Notes under the pieces: model-generated | Seen by the model: only the letters and a program-made list of their open reading frames with translations | Told to the model about the DNA's origin: nothing | Database searches by the model: none | Program-made: the position numbers and the translations under genes | Assembly (NCBI GenBank): GCA_963845425.1 | Contig: CAWJSC010000017.1 | Coordinates: 248,001 to 312,000 of the forward strand | Direction: 5' to 3' | Source: DATDAH01 sp963845425 | GTDB lineage: Bacteria; Actinomycetota; Acidimicrobiia; Acidimicrobiales; DATDAH01 | Length of the DNA stretch: 64,000 nucleotides | Shown here: positions 56,896 through 63,814 of the stretch, one piece after another | How positions within the stretch are numbered: position 1 is the first letter of the stretch | Layout: every line of letters begins with the position of its first letter

Positions 56896-58332
56896 TCACA
56901 GCGCCTTGCGGACGATCTTCTCCTTGCCACTGGTGTAGGGCGGGTAGAGGAGGGCGGGGTCGGGAAAGGTCGGCTTGCGCAGCACGGACTTCAGGTTGGA
57001 GAACGTGTCGAAGCCGCTGCGGCCGTGGTAGCGCCCGATGCCGCTCTCGCCCACGCCGCCGAAGGGCAGCTCGGGCGGGGTGATGTGCAGGATCGTGTGG
57101 TTCACACACACGCCCCCCGACGACGTCCGCGCCAGCACCGCGTCGACCACGTCGTCATCGTCCGCGAAGACGTAGAGGGCGAGGGGCTTGGGCCGGGCGT
57201 TGACCCGGTCGACGGCGTCGGCCACCGAGGTCACGGGGAGCACGGGCAGGAGCGGACCGAAGATCTCCTCGTGCATGATCTCGGCGTCTTCGGACGTGCC
57301 CACCAGCACCGTCGGGGCGATGTAGCGCTCCTCGGCGTCGGTGGTGCCGCCGATGGCCGCCTCGCCCCCGCCGGCCAGCAGGCCCGAGAGACGGTCGAAA
57401 TGGCGGTCGTTGACGATGCGGGCATAGTCGTCGCTGGCCTGGGGGTCGGCGCCGTAGAAGTCGGCCACTGCCGTGCGGATGTGCTCGACCAGCTCGTCCT
57501 GGACGGATGCGTCGACGAGGACGTAGTCGGGGGCGATGCAGGTCTGACCCGCGTTGAGGAACTTGCCCCAGGCGATGCGGCGCCCGGCCACCTGGAGGTT
57601 GGCGGTGCGGTGCACGATGGCCGGCGACTTGCCGCCCAGCTCGAGGGTGACCGGGGTGAGGTGCTTGGCCGCGGCCGCCGCGACCACTCGGCCGATGCGG
57701 GTCGAGCCGGTGAAGAAGATGTGGTCCCAGCGCTGCTCCAAGAGCTCGGTGGCCACCTCGGGACCGCCCTCGACCACCTGGACGGCGTCGGGGTCCAGGT
57801 GGGTGCGCAGCAGATCACTCAGGACGGCGGAGGTGGCCGGAGCCAGCTCGGAGGGCTTGACCACTGCGGCGTTCCCCGCGGCGAGGGCGGCGGCCAGGGG
57901 CTCCACAAGCAGCTGCACGGGGTAGTTCCAGGGAGCGATGATCAGCACGGTGCCCAGGGGCTCAGGCTGGATCCGGCCCCGGCCGGGCATCGCGGTGAGG
58001 GGGAGGCCGACCCGCCGGGGCTTGGCCCACCTGGCCACGTTCTTGCGCAGGAGGCCGACCTCCGAGGCGGTGACCCCCAGGTCGGTGGCCCACGCCTCCA
58101 TCGACGGCTTGCCCACGTCGGTGGCCAGGGCGGCCAGGAGCCGGTCCTCGCCCGCCTCCAGCAGGTGGACCAGGGCGTCCAACTGACGCTTGCGCCACTC
58201 GAGCGGACGGGTGACGCCCCGCTCGAAGGCGGCTCGGGCGGTCGTGATCGCCGCGACCGCGGCCGTGGTCTCCAAGGCGGCGGAGGCGTCTGATGTCTCG
58301 GTGACGGCGGGGTTGGTCTCCGTGGTGGCCAT
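56896..58332 (-). CDS. Aldehyde dehydrogenase
   Basis: A 478-residue NAD(P)-dependent aldehyde dehydrogenase, close to class 3 members by length and C-terminus. It has PLGTVLIIAPWNYPVQLLVE, FFTGSTRIGRVV, the catalytic Glu in LELGGKSPAIV and the catalytic Cys in LNAGQTCIAPDY (about residue 264). EEIFGPLLPVLPV and GGVCVNHTILHITPPELPFG follow, and then YHGRSGFDTFSNLKSVL. It oxidises medium or long aldehydes in the cytoplasm. It starts with an Ala/Thr-rich tail of about 25 residues. It is not obviously tied to the ESX genes. It ends 30 nt from the convergent 609-residue gene. Confidence 0.95.
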   Translation of the reverse strand: MATTETNPAVTETSDASAALETTAAVAAITTARAAFERGVTRPLEWRKRQLDALVHLLEAGEDRLLAALATDVGKPSMEAWATDLGVTASEVGLLRKNVARWAKPRRVGLPLTAMPGRGRIQPEPLGTVLIIAPWNYPVQLLVEPLAAALAAGNAAVVKPSELAPATSAVLSDLLRTHLDPDAVQVVEGGPEVATELLEQRWDHIFFTGSTRIGRVVAAAAAKHLTPVTLELGGKSPAIVHRTANLQVAGRRIAWGKFLNAGQTCIAPDYVLVDASVQDELVEHIRTAVADFYGADPQASDDYARIVNDRHFDRLSGLLAGGGEAAIGGTTDAEERYIAPTVLVGTSEDAEIMHEEIFGPLLPVLPVTSVADAVDRVNARPKPLALYVFADDDDVVDAVLARTSSGGVCVNHTILHITPPELPFGGVGESGIGRYHGRSGFDTFSNLKSVLRKPTFPDPALLYPPYTSGKEKIVRKAL

Positions 58333-58413
58333 GACCAGATGTCTACCGCCGATCCGACCCCCTCGACCCGTTGGCCGGCCCGGCCCGGCCGGTGGTCGGA
58401 GGCCAGTCCCGTG

Positions 58414-58671
58414 TCAAGGGGTGAGAGCCCGGGCGGCGCGGAGGAGGCCGGCGCGGGCCTGCAGGAGGCGGGCGTCGACGGAGAGTTGGTCGGCTGCGGC
58501 CCGGAGCCAGGCTCGCTGCTCGACGAGCTCCTGGCCGAAACGGACGGCCCGGGCGCCCTGCCAGACGTCCGGGCGGTGGTAGGCCACGACGGGATCCAGG
58601 GCGGTGCCGACCGTGGCGGCCGCCGCGTCCAGCCGGCGGGCGAGGGCCTCCAGGTCGTCGGGGGTGGTCAT
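58414..58671 (-). CDS. Small WXG100-like protein
   Basis: An 85-residue helical protein: LEALARRLDAAAATVGTALD as first helix, then PDVWQGARAVRFGQELVEQR with the W-x-G turn (WQG) and LSVDARLLQARAGLLRAARA as second helix. It resembles WXG100 proteins in size and layout but shares little with the one at 54652. It may be a second ESX substrate or partner. On the minus strand TATGTT lies 6 nt before its ATG, inside an ACATAC/GTATGT inverted repeat. Annotation relies on pattern, so family membership is moderate. Confidence 0.7.
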   Translation of the reverse strand: MTTPDDLEALARRLDAAAATVGTALDPVVAYHRPDVWQGARAVRFGQELVEQRAWLRAAADQLSVDARLLQARAGLLRAARALTP

Positions 58672-58677
58672 GGGTGG

Positions 58678-58697
58678 AACATACTGAAAATGTATGT
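58678..58697 (-). promoter_or_regulatory. candidate promoter and inverted repeat before the WXG100-like gene
   Basis: ACATAC (58679-58684) and GTATGT (58692-58697) form a 6-bp inverted repeat. Minus-strand TATGTT (58678-58683) would be the -10 box, 6 nt before ATG 58671. Confidence 0.4.
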
Positions 58698-58758
58698 GAA
58701 CGGCCAGGGCCGTCGCCGGGCGGGGGAAAGGGACGAGAACGCCGGCGGGGAGCGCCGG

Positions 58759-58764
58759 TAGCGT
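58759..58764 (+). promoter_or_regulatory. candidate -10 box of hom
   Basis: TAGCGT lies 6 nt before the GTG at 58771. Confidence 0.35.
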
Positions 58765-58770
58765 GGCCGC

Positions 58771-60099
58771 GTGCCCGAGGTCGAGGTGTCCGAGAGTGAA
58801 CCGCGTGTGCGAATCGGGGTGCTCGGCTGCGGCAACGTCGGCGCCGCCCTGGTCGGCCTCGTCGAGGCCCAGGGCGACATGATCGAGGCCCGCACGGGCC
58901 TGCGCCTCGAGGTGGCCAAGGTCGCGGTGCGCAACATGTCCCGCGAGCGGCCGGTGGAGCTGGCCGACGGCGTCCTCACCAACGACGCCGCGGCCGTCGT
59001 CGAGGATCCCGACATCGACCTCGTCGTCGAGGTCATCGGCGGCATCGAGCCCGCCCGCGAGCTGATCGTGCAGGCGGTCAAGTCAGGCAAGCCCGTCGTC
59101 ACCGCCAACAAGGAGCTGCTGGCCAACCACGGCGCCGAGCTCTTCGCCGTGGCCGAGGGGGCCAGCGTCGACCTGCTCTTCGAGGCCGCTGTGGCCGGCG
59201 GCATCCCCCTCATCCGACCGCTGCGGGAGTCGCTGGCGGGCGAGCAGGTCCACCGGGTGCTGGGAATCGTCAACGGCACGACCAACTACATCCTCACCCG
59301 CATGAGCGAGGACGGTGCCACCTACGGCGAGGCCCTCGCCGAGGCCCAGAGCCTGGGCTACGCCGAGCGGGATCCGACCGCGGACGTCGAGGGCTACGAC
59401 GCCGGGGCCAAGGCGGCGATCATCGCCACGATCGCCTTCGGGGTGCGGGTCGTCGCCGGCGACGTGTACCACGAGGGCATCTCGGGCATCACCCCCGCCG
59501 ACATCACGTTCGCCCGACGCCTGGGTTACGAGGTGAAGCTCCTGGCCATCGCCGAGGCCGGGCCGGGCGAGGACGGCGTGACCGAGGTCGCGGTGCGGGT
59601 GCACCCCGCGATGGTCCCGGCCCACCACCCGCTGGCCTCGGTGCGGGACAGCTTCAACGCCGTGTTCATCGAGGGCGACGCCGTGGGCGAGCTGATGTTC
59701 TACGGGCGGGGCGCCGGCGGCGGCCCCACCGCCAGCGCGGTCCTGGGCGATGTGATCGACGCTGCGGTCAACCTGCGCCGGGGCTCCCATGCCACGGTCG
59801 GGGCGCTGGCCCGGGCCCGCATCCGGCCCATCGACGACGTGACCTCGGCCTACTACCTGAACCTCGAGGTGGCCGACGAGCCCGGCGTGCTCGCCCAGGT
59901 CGCCGGCGTGTTCGGCGGCCACGGCGTGTCCATCCGCTCCATGGAGCAGGAGGGTCTCGGCGGCGAGGCCCGCCTCATCTTCATCACCCACGAGGCCGTC
60001 GAGCGCGACGTGCAGGCCACCCTGCACGACCTCCGGGAGCTGGACGCCGTCGACCGGGTCGGCACCGTCCTGCGGGTCGTCGGCGACGGCCCGAGCTGA
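58771..60099 (+). CDS. hom: Homoserine dehydrogenase
   Basis: A 442-residue enzyme that reduces aspartate semialdehyde to homoserine. The NAD(P)-binding start is RIGVLGCGNVGAALVGL. Catalytic and substrate parts follow: VVTANKELLANHGAELF, FEAAVAGGIPLIRPLRESLA, a VLGIVNGTTNYILTRM segment and EAQSLGYAERDPTADVEGYD. The C-terminal ACT domain (about 360-435) begins YYLNLEVADEPGVLAQVAGV and should give threonine feedback control. GTG 58771 adds a short acidic N-terminus. thrC follows after 10 nt. Confidence 0.97.
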   Translation: MPEVEVSESEPRVRIGVLGCGNVGAALVGLVEAQGDMIEARTGLRLEVAKVAVRNMSRERPVELADGVLTNDAAAVVEDPDIDLVVEVIGGIEPARELIVQAVKSGKPVVTANKELLANHGAELFAVAEGASVDLLFEAAVAGGIPLIRPLRESLAGEQVHRVLGIVNGTTNYILTRMSEDGATYGEALAEAQSLGYAERDPTADVEGYDAGAKAAIIATIAFGVRVVAGDVYHEGISGITPADITFARRLGYEVKLLAIAEAGPGEDGVTEVAVRVHPAMVPAHHPLASVRDSFNAVFIEGDAVGELMFYGRGAGGGPTASAVLGDVIDAAVNLRRGSHATVGALARARIRPIDDVTSAYYLNLEVADEPGVLAQVAGVFGGHGVSIRSMEQEGLGGEARLIFITHEAVERDVQATLHDLRELDAVDRVGTVLRVVGDGPS

Positions 60100-60109
60100 G
60101 CGACCCACG

Positions 60110-61504
60110 GTGAAGTACGTCAGCACCCGGGGCAAGGCCCCGGTCCTCGGCTTCGGCGACGTCCTGCTCGCCGGCCTGGCCACCGACGGTGGCCTCTATG
60201 TCCCCGACGTCTGGCCCGCGCTCGGTGTCGAGGACCTGACCGACTGGTCCGAGCGCCCGTACCAGGACATCGCGGTCGAGGTCATGGCTCCCTTCGTGGA
60301 GGGTGACATCGAGCGCGAGGAGCTGGCCGACCTCGTGGCGCGGGCCTACGCGTCCTTCGACCACCCCGACGTCACCCCGCTGCGCGACCTCGGCGGCGGG
60401 CTCTGGCTGCTCGAGCTCTTCCACGGCCCGACGCTGGCGTTCAAGGACGTCGCCCTCCAGCTGGTCGGACCGCTCTTCGAGCGGGAGCTGGAGCGGCGGG
60501 GCGACCGGGTCACGATCATCGGCGCCACCTCGGGCGACACCGGCTCGGCGGCCATCGAGTCCACCAAGGACCGCGACGGCATCGAGATCGTGATGTTGCA
60601 CCCCTACGGCCGGGTCAGCGACATCCAGCGCCTGCAGATGACCACCGTGGACTCGCCCAACGTCCACAACCTGGCCGTCGAGGGCACCTTCGACGACTGC
60701 CAGGACCTGGTGAAGGCCATGTTCGCCGACGAGTCCCTCCGAGCCGACTTGCGCCTGTCCGCGGTCAACTCCATGAACTGGGCCCGGCTGATGGCGCAAG
60801 TCGTCTACTACGTGTACGCCGGCTCCCGACTCCTCGGCCCCGCCACCCCGGCCGTGTCCTTCTCGGTGCCCAGCGGCAACTTCGGCAACATCTTCAGCGG
60901 CTGGGTGGCCCGGCGCATGGGCCTGCCCATCGCTCAACTCATCTGCGCCAGCAACCGCAACGACATCCTCACCCGCTTCTTCGCCAGTGGCGTGCTCGAG
61001 CTGGGCGAAGTGGTCCCCACCATCAGCCCGAGCATGGACATCCAGGTGTCCTCCAACCTCGAGCGCCTCCTCTTCGAGCTGCACGGCCGTGACGCCGAGG
61101 CCACGACCGAACTGCTCCACGCCTTCCGCTCCGACGGCCGAGCCCAGCTGGCGGAGACCCGCCTGGCCGAGGTCGACGAGGTCTTCGACGCCGGCGCTGT
61201 GGACGACGACCGCACCCGGACCGCCATCGCCGGGTGGGAACAGCGGGCCGGCATCGTGGTCGACCCCCACACCGCGGTCGGCCTGGTGGTCGGGGAGGCC
61301 CAGCGGCGCAACCCGGACCTGCCCCTGGCCTGCCTGGCCACCGCCCACCCCGCCAAGTTCGGCGCCGCGGTCGAGGCCGCCGTCGGCCACCCGGTCGAGC
61401 TACCCCCCCGCTTGGCGGAGCTGGAAGGCCGGCCTGAGCACTACGAGGTCGTCCCCAACGACCTCGACGCCGTCCGCGCGCGGGTTCGCGCCCTCACCTC
61501 GTGA
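60110..61504 (+). CDS. thrC: Threonine synthase
   Basis: A 464-residue PLP enzyme of the longer (E. coli-like) threonine synthase type: MKYVSTRGKAPVLGFGDVLL, PLP Lys in HGPTLAFKDVALQLVGPL, GATSGDTGSAAIESTKDRDG and FSVPSGNFGNIFSGWVARRM. It converts phosphohomoserine to threonine. It lies between hom and a phosphoglycerate-mutase-like gene; no GHMP-type thrB is nearby. A 50-nt repeat element follows 11 nt after the stop. Confidence 0.97.
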   Translation: MKYVSTRGKAPVLGFGDVLLAGLATDGGLYVPDVWPALGVEDLTDWSERPYQDIAVEVMAPFVEGDIEREELADLVARAYASFDHPDVTPLRDLGGGLWLLELFHGPTLAFKDVALQLVGPLFERELERRGDRVTIIGATSGDTGSAAIESTKDRDGIEIVMLHPYGRVSDIQRLQMTTVDSPNVHNLAVEGTFDDCQDLVKAMFADESLRADLRLSAVNSMNWARLMAQVVYYVYAGSRLLGPATPAVSFSVPSGNFGNIFSGWVARRMGLPIAQLICASNRNDILTRFFASGVLELGEVVPTISPSMDIQVSSNLERLLFELHGRDAEATTELLHAFRSDGRAQLAETRLAEVDEVFDAGAVDDDRTRTAIAGWEQRAGIVVDPHTAVGLVVGEAQRRNPDLPLACLATAHPAKFGAAVEAAVGHPVELPPRLAELEGRPEHYEVVPNDLDAVRARVRALTS

Positions 61505-61515
61505 CCCGATCCCTC

Positions 61516-61565
61516 CTATTGGCGCCCGATTGCAGCGCCGGGACGCCTCAATCGGGCGCCAGAAC
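61516..61565. repeat. 50-nt inverted-repeat element, copy 7
   Basis: The 13-bp core TGGCGCCCGATTG in the left arm (61516-61535) pairs perfectly with the right arm (61546-61565, ends GGGCGCCAGAAC), with a 10-nt loop. It shares GGCGCCCGATT with copy 5 and lies 11 nt after the thrC stop. Confidence 0.75.
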
Positions 61566-61580
61566 AGGGAGAATGGGCTG

Positions 61581-62729
61581 GTGAAGTACGTCGTGTGTGT
61601 GCCTGACGGTTGTGCCGACGAGCCGACCGACCGCCTGGACGGACGCACGCCCCTGGAGGCGGCCGACCTCCCGACCCTGCGGGGCCTCGCCGCCCGGGGA
61701 ACCGTGGGCCGGGCCGCCGTCATCCCGCCGGGGCTGCCGCCGGGCAGCGACGTCGGGAACCTCTCGATCCTCGGCTACGACCCCGCCGTGCACCACACGG
61801 GGCGGGCGCCCATCGAGGCCGCCGCCCTCGGGCTGCGCCTCGCCCCCGACCAGGTCGCCTTCCGCTGCAATCTCTCGACCGTCGGCGGCGACGGGACGAT
61901 GGTCGACTTCGCCGGGGGCCATCCCTCCACCGAGGAGGCGGCCGAGGTCATCGCCGCCCTCCAGGCCGAGCTGGGCGGGGACGAGATCGAGTTCCACCCG
62001 GGCGTCCAGTACCGCCACATCGTCGTCGCCCCCGAGTCCTGGGCCGACGCCGAGTGCGTCCCGCCCCACGACCTGAGCGACAAGCCGATCGTGCTGCCCG
62101 AGGGACCCGCCGCGGGGAAGCTGATCGAGGTGATGGACGCCTCCCGGGCCGTCCTGCAGCGGTTCGACCTCGCCGCCAACCAGGTCTGGCTCTGGGGCCA
62201 GGGCCACCAGCCCCAGCTCCCCTCGTTCCGGGAGCGCCACGGCGTGGCCGCCGGGATGGTCACCGCCGTCGACCTGGTCCGTGGCCTCGGTGTCCTCACC
62301 GCCATGCAGGTGGTCGACATCCCTGGCGCCACGGGCTGGTACGACACCGACTACGAGGGCAAGCGGGACGCCGCCCTCACGGCGCTGGCCGAAGGCGCCG
62401 ACCTCTTCGTCGTCCACGTCGAGGCCACCGACGAGGCCGGCCACGCGGGCGATGTCGAGGAGAAGGTCAAGGCCCTGGAGAACTGGGACCGCCGCATCCT
62501 CCCCGGCCTGATCGAGGGACTCGCCGCCATGGGTCCCTGGCGGCTGCTCCTGCTGCCCGACCATGCCACGCCGGTGGACCTCAAGACCCACACCAGCGGC
62601 CCGGTGCCCTACCTGCTGGTCGACTCCGCGGTCGACGGCCCTGGCGGCTCCTACACCGAACCCGGCGTGGCCGACGCCGTCATCGTCCCCGGTCACCAGC
62701 TCGTGGACCGCCTGCTGGGCCACGGCTGA
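61581..62729 (+). CDS. Phosphoglycerate mutase-like protein, candidate alternative homoserine kinase
   Basis: A 382-residue alkaline-phosphatase-superfamily protein of the ApgM type: YVVCVPDGCADEPTDRLDGR, then PPGSDVGNLSILGYDPAVHH (nucleophile Ser) and HHTGRAPIEAAALGLRL. Metal ligands include VVHVEATDEAGHAGDVEEKV and LLPDHATPVDLKTHTSG. It could be cofactor-independent phosphoglycerate mutase. However, a subfamily placed next to threonine genes in genomes lacking ThrB has been proposed to be homoserine kinase (TIGR02535), and the hom-thrC context fits that. The role is therefore open. GTG 61581 gives the family start KYVV. A family C repeat begins 12 nt after the stop. Confidence 0.88.
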   Translation: MKYVVCVPDGCADEPTDRLDGRTPLEAADLPTLRGLAARGTVGRAAVIPPGLPPGSDVGNLSILGYDPAVHHTGRAPIEAAALGLRLAPDQVAFRCNLSTVGGDGTMVDFAGGHPSTEEAAEVIAALQAELGGDEIEFHPGVQYRHIVVAPESWADAECVPPHDLSDKPIVLPEGPAAGKLIEVMDASRAVLQRFDLAANQVWLWGQGHQPQLPSFRERHGVAAGMVTAVDLVRGLGVLTAMQVVDIPGATGWYDTDYEGKRDAALTALAEGADLFVVHVEATDEAGHAGDVEEKVKALENWDRRILPGLIEGLAAMGPWRLLLLPDHATPVDLKTHTSGPVPYLLVDSAVDGPGGSYTEPGVADAVIVPGHQLVDRLLGHG

Positions 62730-62741
62730 GCGAACCGAAAA

Positions 62742-63010
62742 CCGAGGCAATGACGGGGGCGTGGGGTCGGGCCGCTCGTCGTCCTGAGCGGGATCGACGT
62801 CGATCGCCACCTTCCCCGGCCGGGCGAGTTGCCCTCGAGGCAATACCTGTCGGAATCCGACAGGTATTGCCTCGAGAGTTGTCGGCGAAGGGTGCTCGGG
62901 CCGGATTCGGGTCGCCCTGTGTGGGAATCAGCCGGCGTGGGGCCCGCTGATCGCTCGAGTGCCCACGACGACCGGTAGCTCGTCCCCACGCCCCCGTGGT
63001 TGCCGCGTTG
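62742..63010. repeat. Family C inverted repeat, copy 3, enclosing a perfect palindrome
   Basis: The left arm holds GAGGCAATGACGGGGGCGTG then GGGTCGGGCCGCTCGTCGTC (about 62744-62783). The right arm holds CCCCACGCCCCCGTGGTTGC (62983-63002). The arms pair well over about 20 bp. The 290-nt gap has no gene. Confidence 0.65.
62834..62876. repeat. Perfect 21-bp inverted repeat with 1-nt centre
   Basis: Arms 62834-62854 and 62856-62876 are exact complements. The left arm begins CTCGAGGCAATACCTGTCGG, the centre base is A62855. It is the longest perfect hairpin in the window, sits inside family C copy 3 and has no T-tract. Confidence 0.9.
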
Positions 63011-63022
63011 TCGTTACTCGAC

Positions 63023-63814
63023 CTACGAGAACCGGGTCACGTAGCCGCGGTGGCGGAAGGTGCGGAGCATGGAGGTCACGTAGAGGACACCGAGGCCGGC
63101 GAGGACGATGGTGCCCGCCAGGGCATAGGCCAGCTGGTCCCAGGGCAGCGGCTGGCCGTCGATGACGGTTCGGGCGGCGGCGAAGACGTGGGTGGTGGGC
63201 AGGACCCGGGCGATGGGCTGCAGGACCGGGGGTAGGGCCTCCACGGGGTAGAAGACGCCCGACAGGGGCATCACCACGAAGAGGATCCCCCAGGCCAGGA
63301 CCTCCGCGCTCTGCCCGAAGCGCAGCACGAGGCCGACGACGAAGAGCGAGATCGACCAGCCCGCCAGCAGGAGCAGCAGGCCGATCGGGATCAGGGCCCA
63401 GCCCACCGAGGTGATCGAGAAGGCGAAGAACGCGAATGCCGCCAATGCCACGACGGTCATGGCCACGGTGAGCTTGGCCAAGCCGAACAGGGCCACGCCG
63501 GCGGCGTACTCCAGCTCGGTCAGCGGCGTGGCCAGCAGGTTGAGCAGGTTGCGGGACCACGTCTCCTCGAGGAAGCCGGTCGAGGCCGCGATCTGGCTTT
63601 GGTACAGGACGTGGAAGAGCAGGATCCCGGCCAGCAGGTAGGTCACGCCCGCCTGCTCCGCATCCGAACTCTGGTCGGCGATGAACACGCCGAGGGAGCC
63701 CCACAGCAGCACGTCGACCACCGGCCAGATGAAGACGTCGAACCAGCGGTGGGGGCTGCGCATCAGCACGTAGGCGTGGCGCCGCGACACGGCCGTGACC
63801 CGGCGGGCGTTCAC
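63023..63814 (-). CDS. ABC-2 type export permease
   Basis: A 263-residue permease with six hydrophobic segments. The N-terminal part RRHAYVLMRSPHRWFDVFIW and FLEETWSRNLLNLLATPLTE (the cytoplasmic loop of ABC-2 permeases) are typical. The C-terminal MPLSGVFYPVEALPPVLQPI and RVLPTTHVFAAARTVIDG match the family signature. It exports drugs, polysaccharides or lipids with the ATPase encoded just upstream, whose stop it overlaps (GTGA, 63811-63814). Substrate unknown. Confidence 0.93.
   Translation of the reverse strand: MNARRVTAVSRRHAYVLMRSPHRWFDVFIWPVVDVLLWGSLGVFIADQSSDAEQAGVTYLLAGILLFHVLYQSQIAASTGFLEETWSRNLLNLLATPLTELEYAAGVALFGLAKLTVAMTVVALAAFAFFAFSITSVGWALIPIGLLLLLAGWSISLFVVGLVLRFGQSAEVLAWGILFVVMPLSGVFYPVEALPPVLQPIARVLPTTHVFAAARTVIDGQPLPWDQLAYALAGTIVLAGLGVLYVTSMLRTFRHRGYVTRFS

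Noticed and set aside
9669..61565. 50-nt hairpins as ordinary rho-independent terminators
   Set aside because: No T-tract follows the right arm on either strand, loops are long, and one copy is inside a gene. A terminator role by another mechanism is not excluded.
47382..62729. Riboswitch or T-box before argS, lysA or hom
   Set aside because: The leaders are 6-80 nt and show promoter-like boxes next to the start codons, leaving no room for such structures.
62930..63022. Integrase attachment site near the family C repeat or the tRNA-Arg gene
   Set aside because: No integrase gene and no repeated tRNA 3' end were seen in the window.
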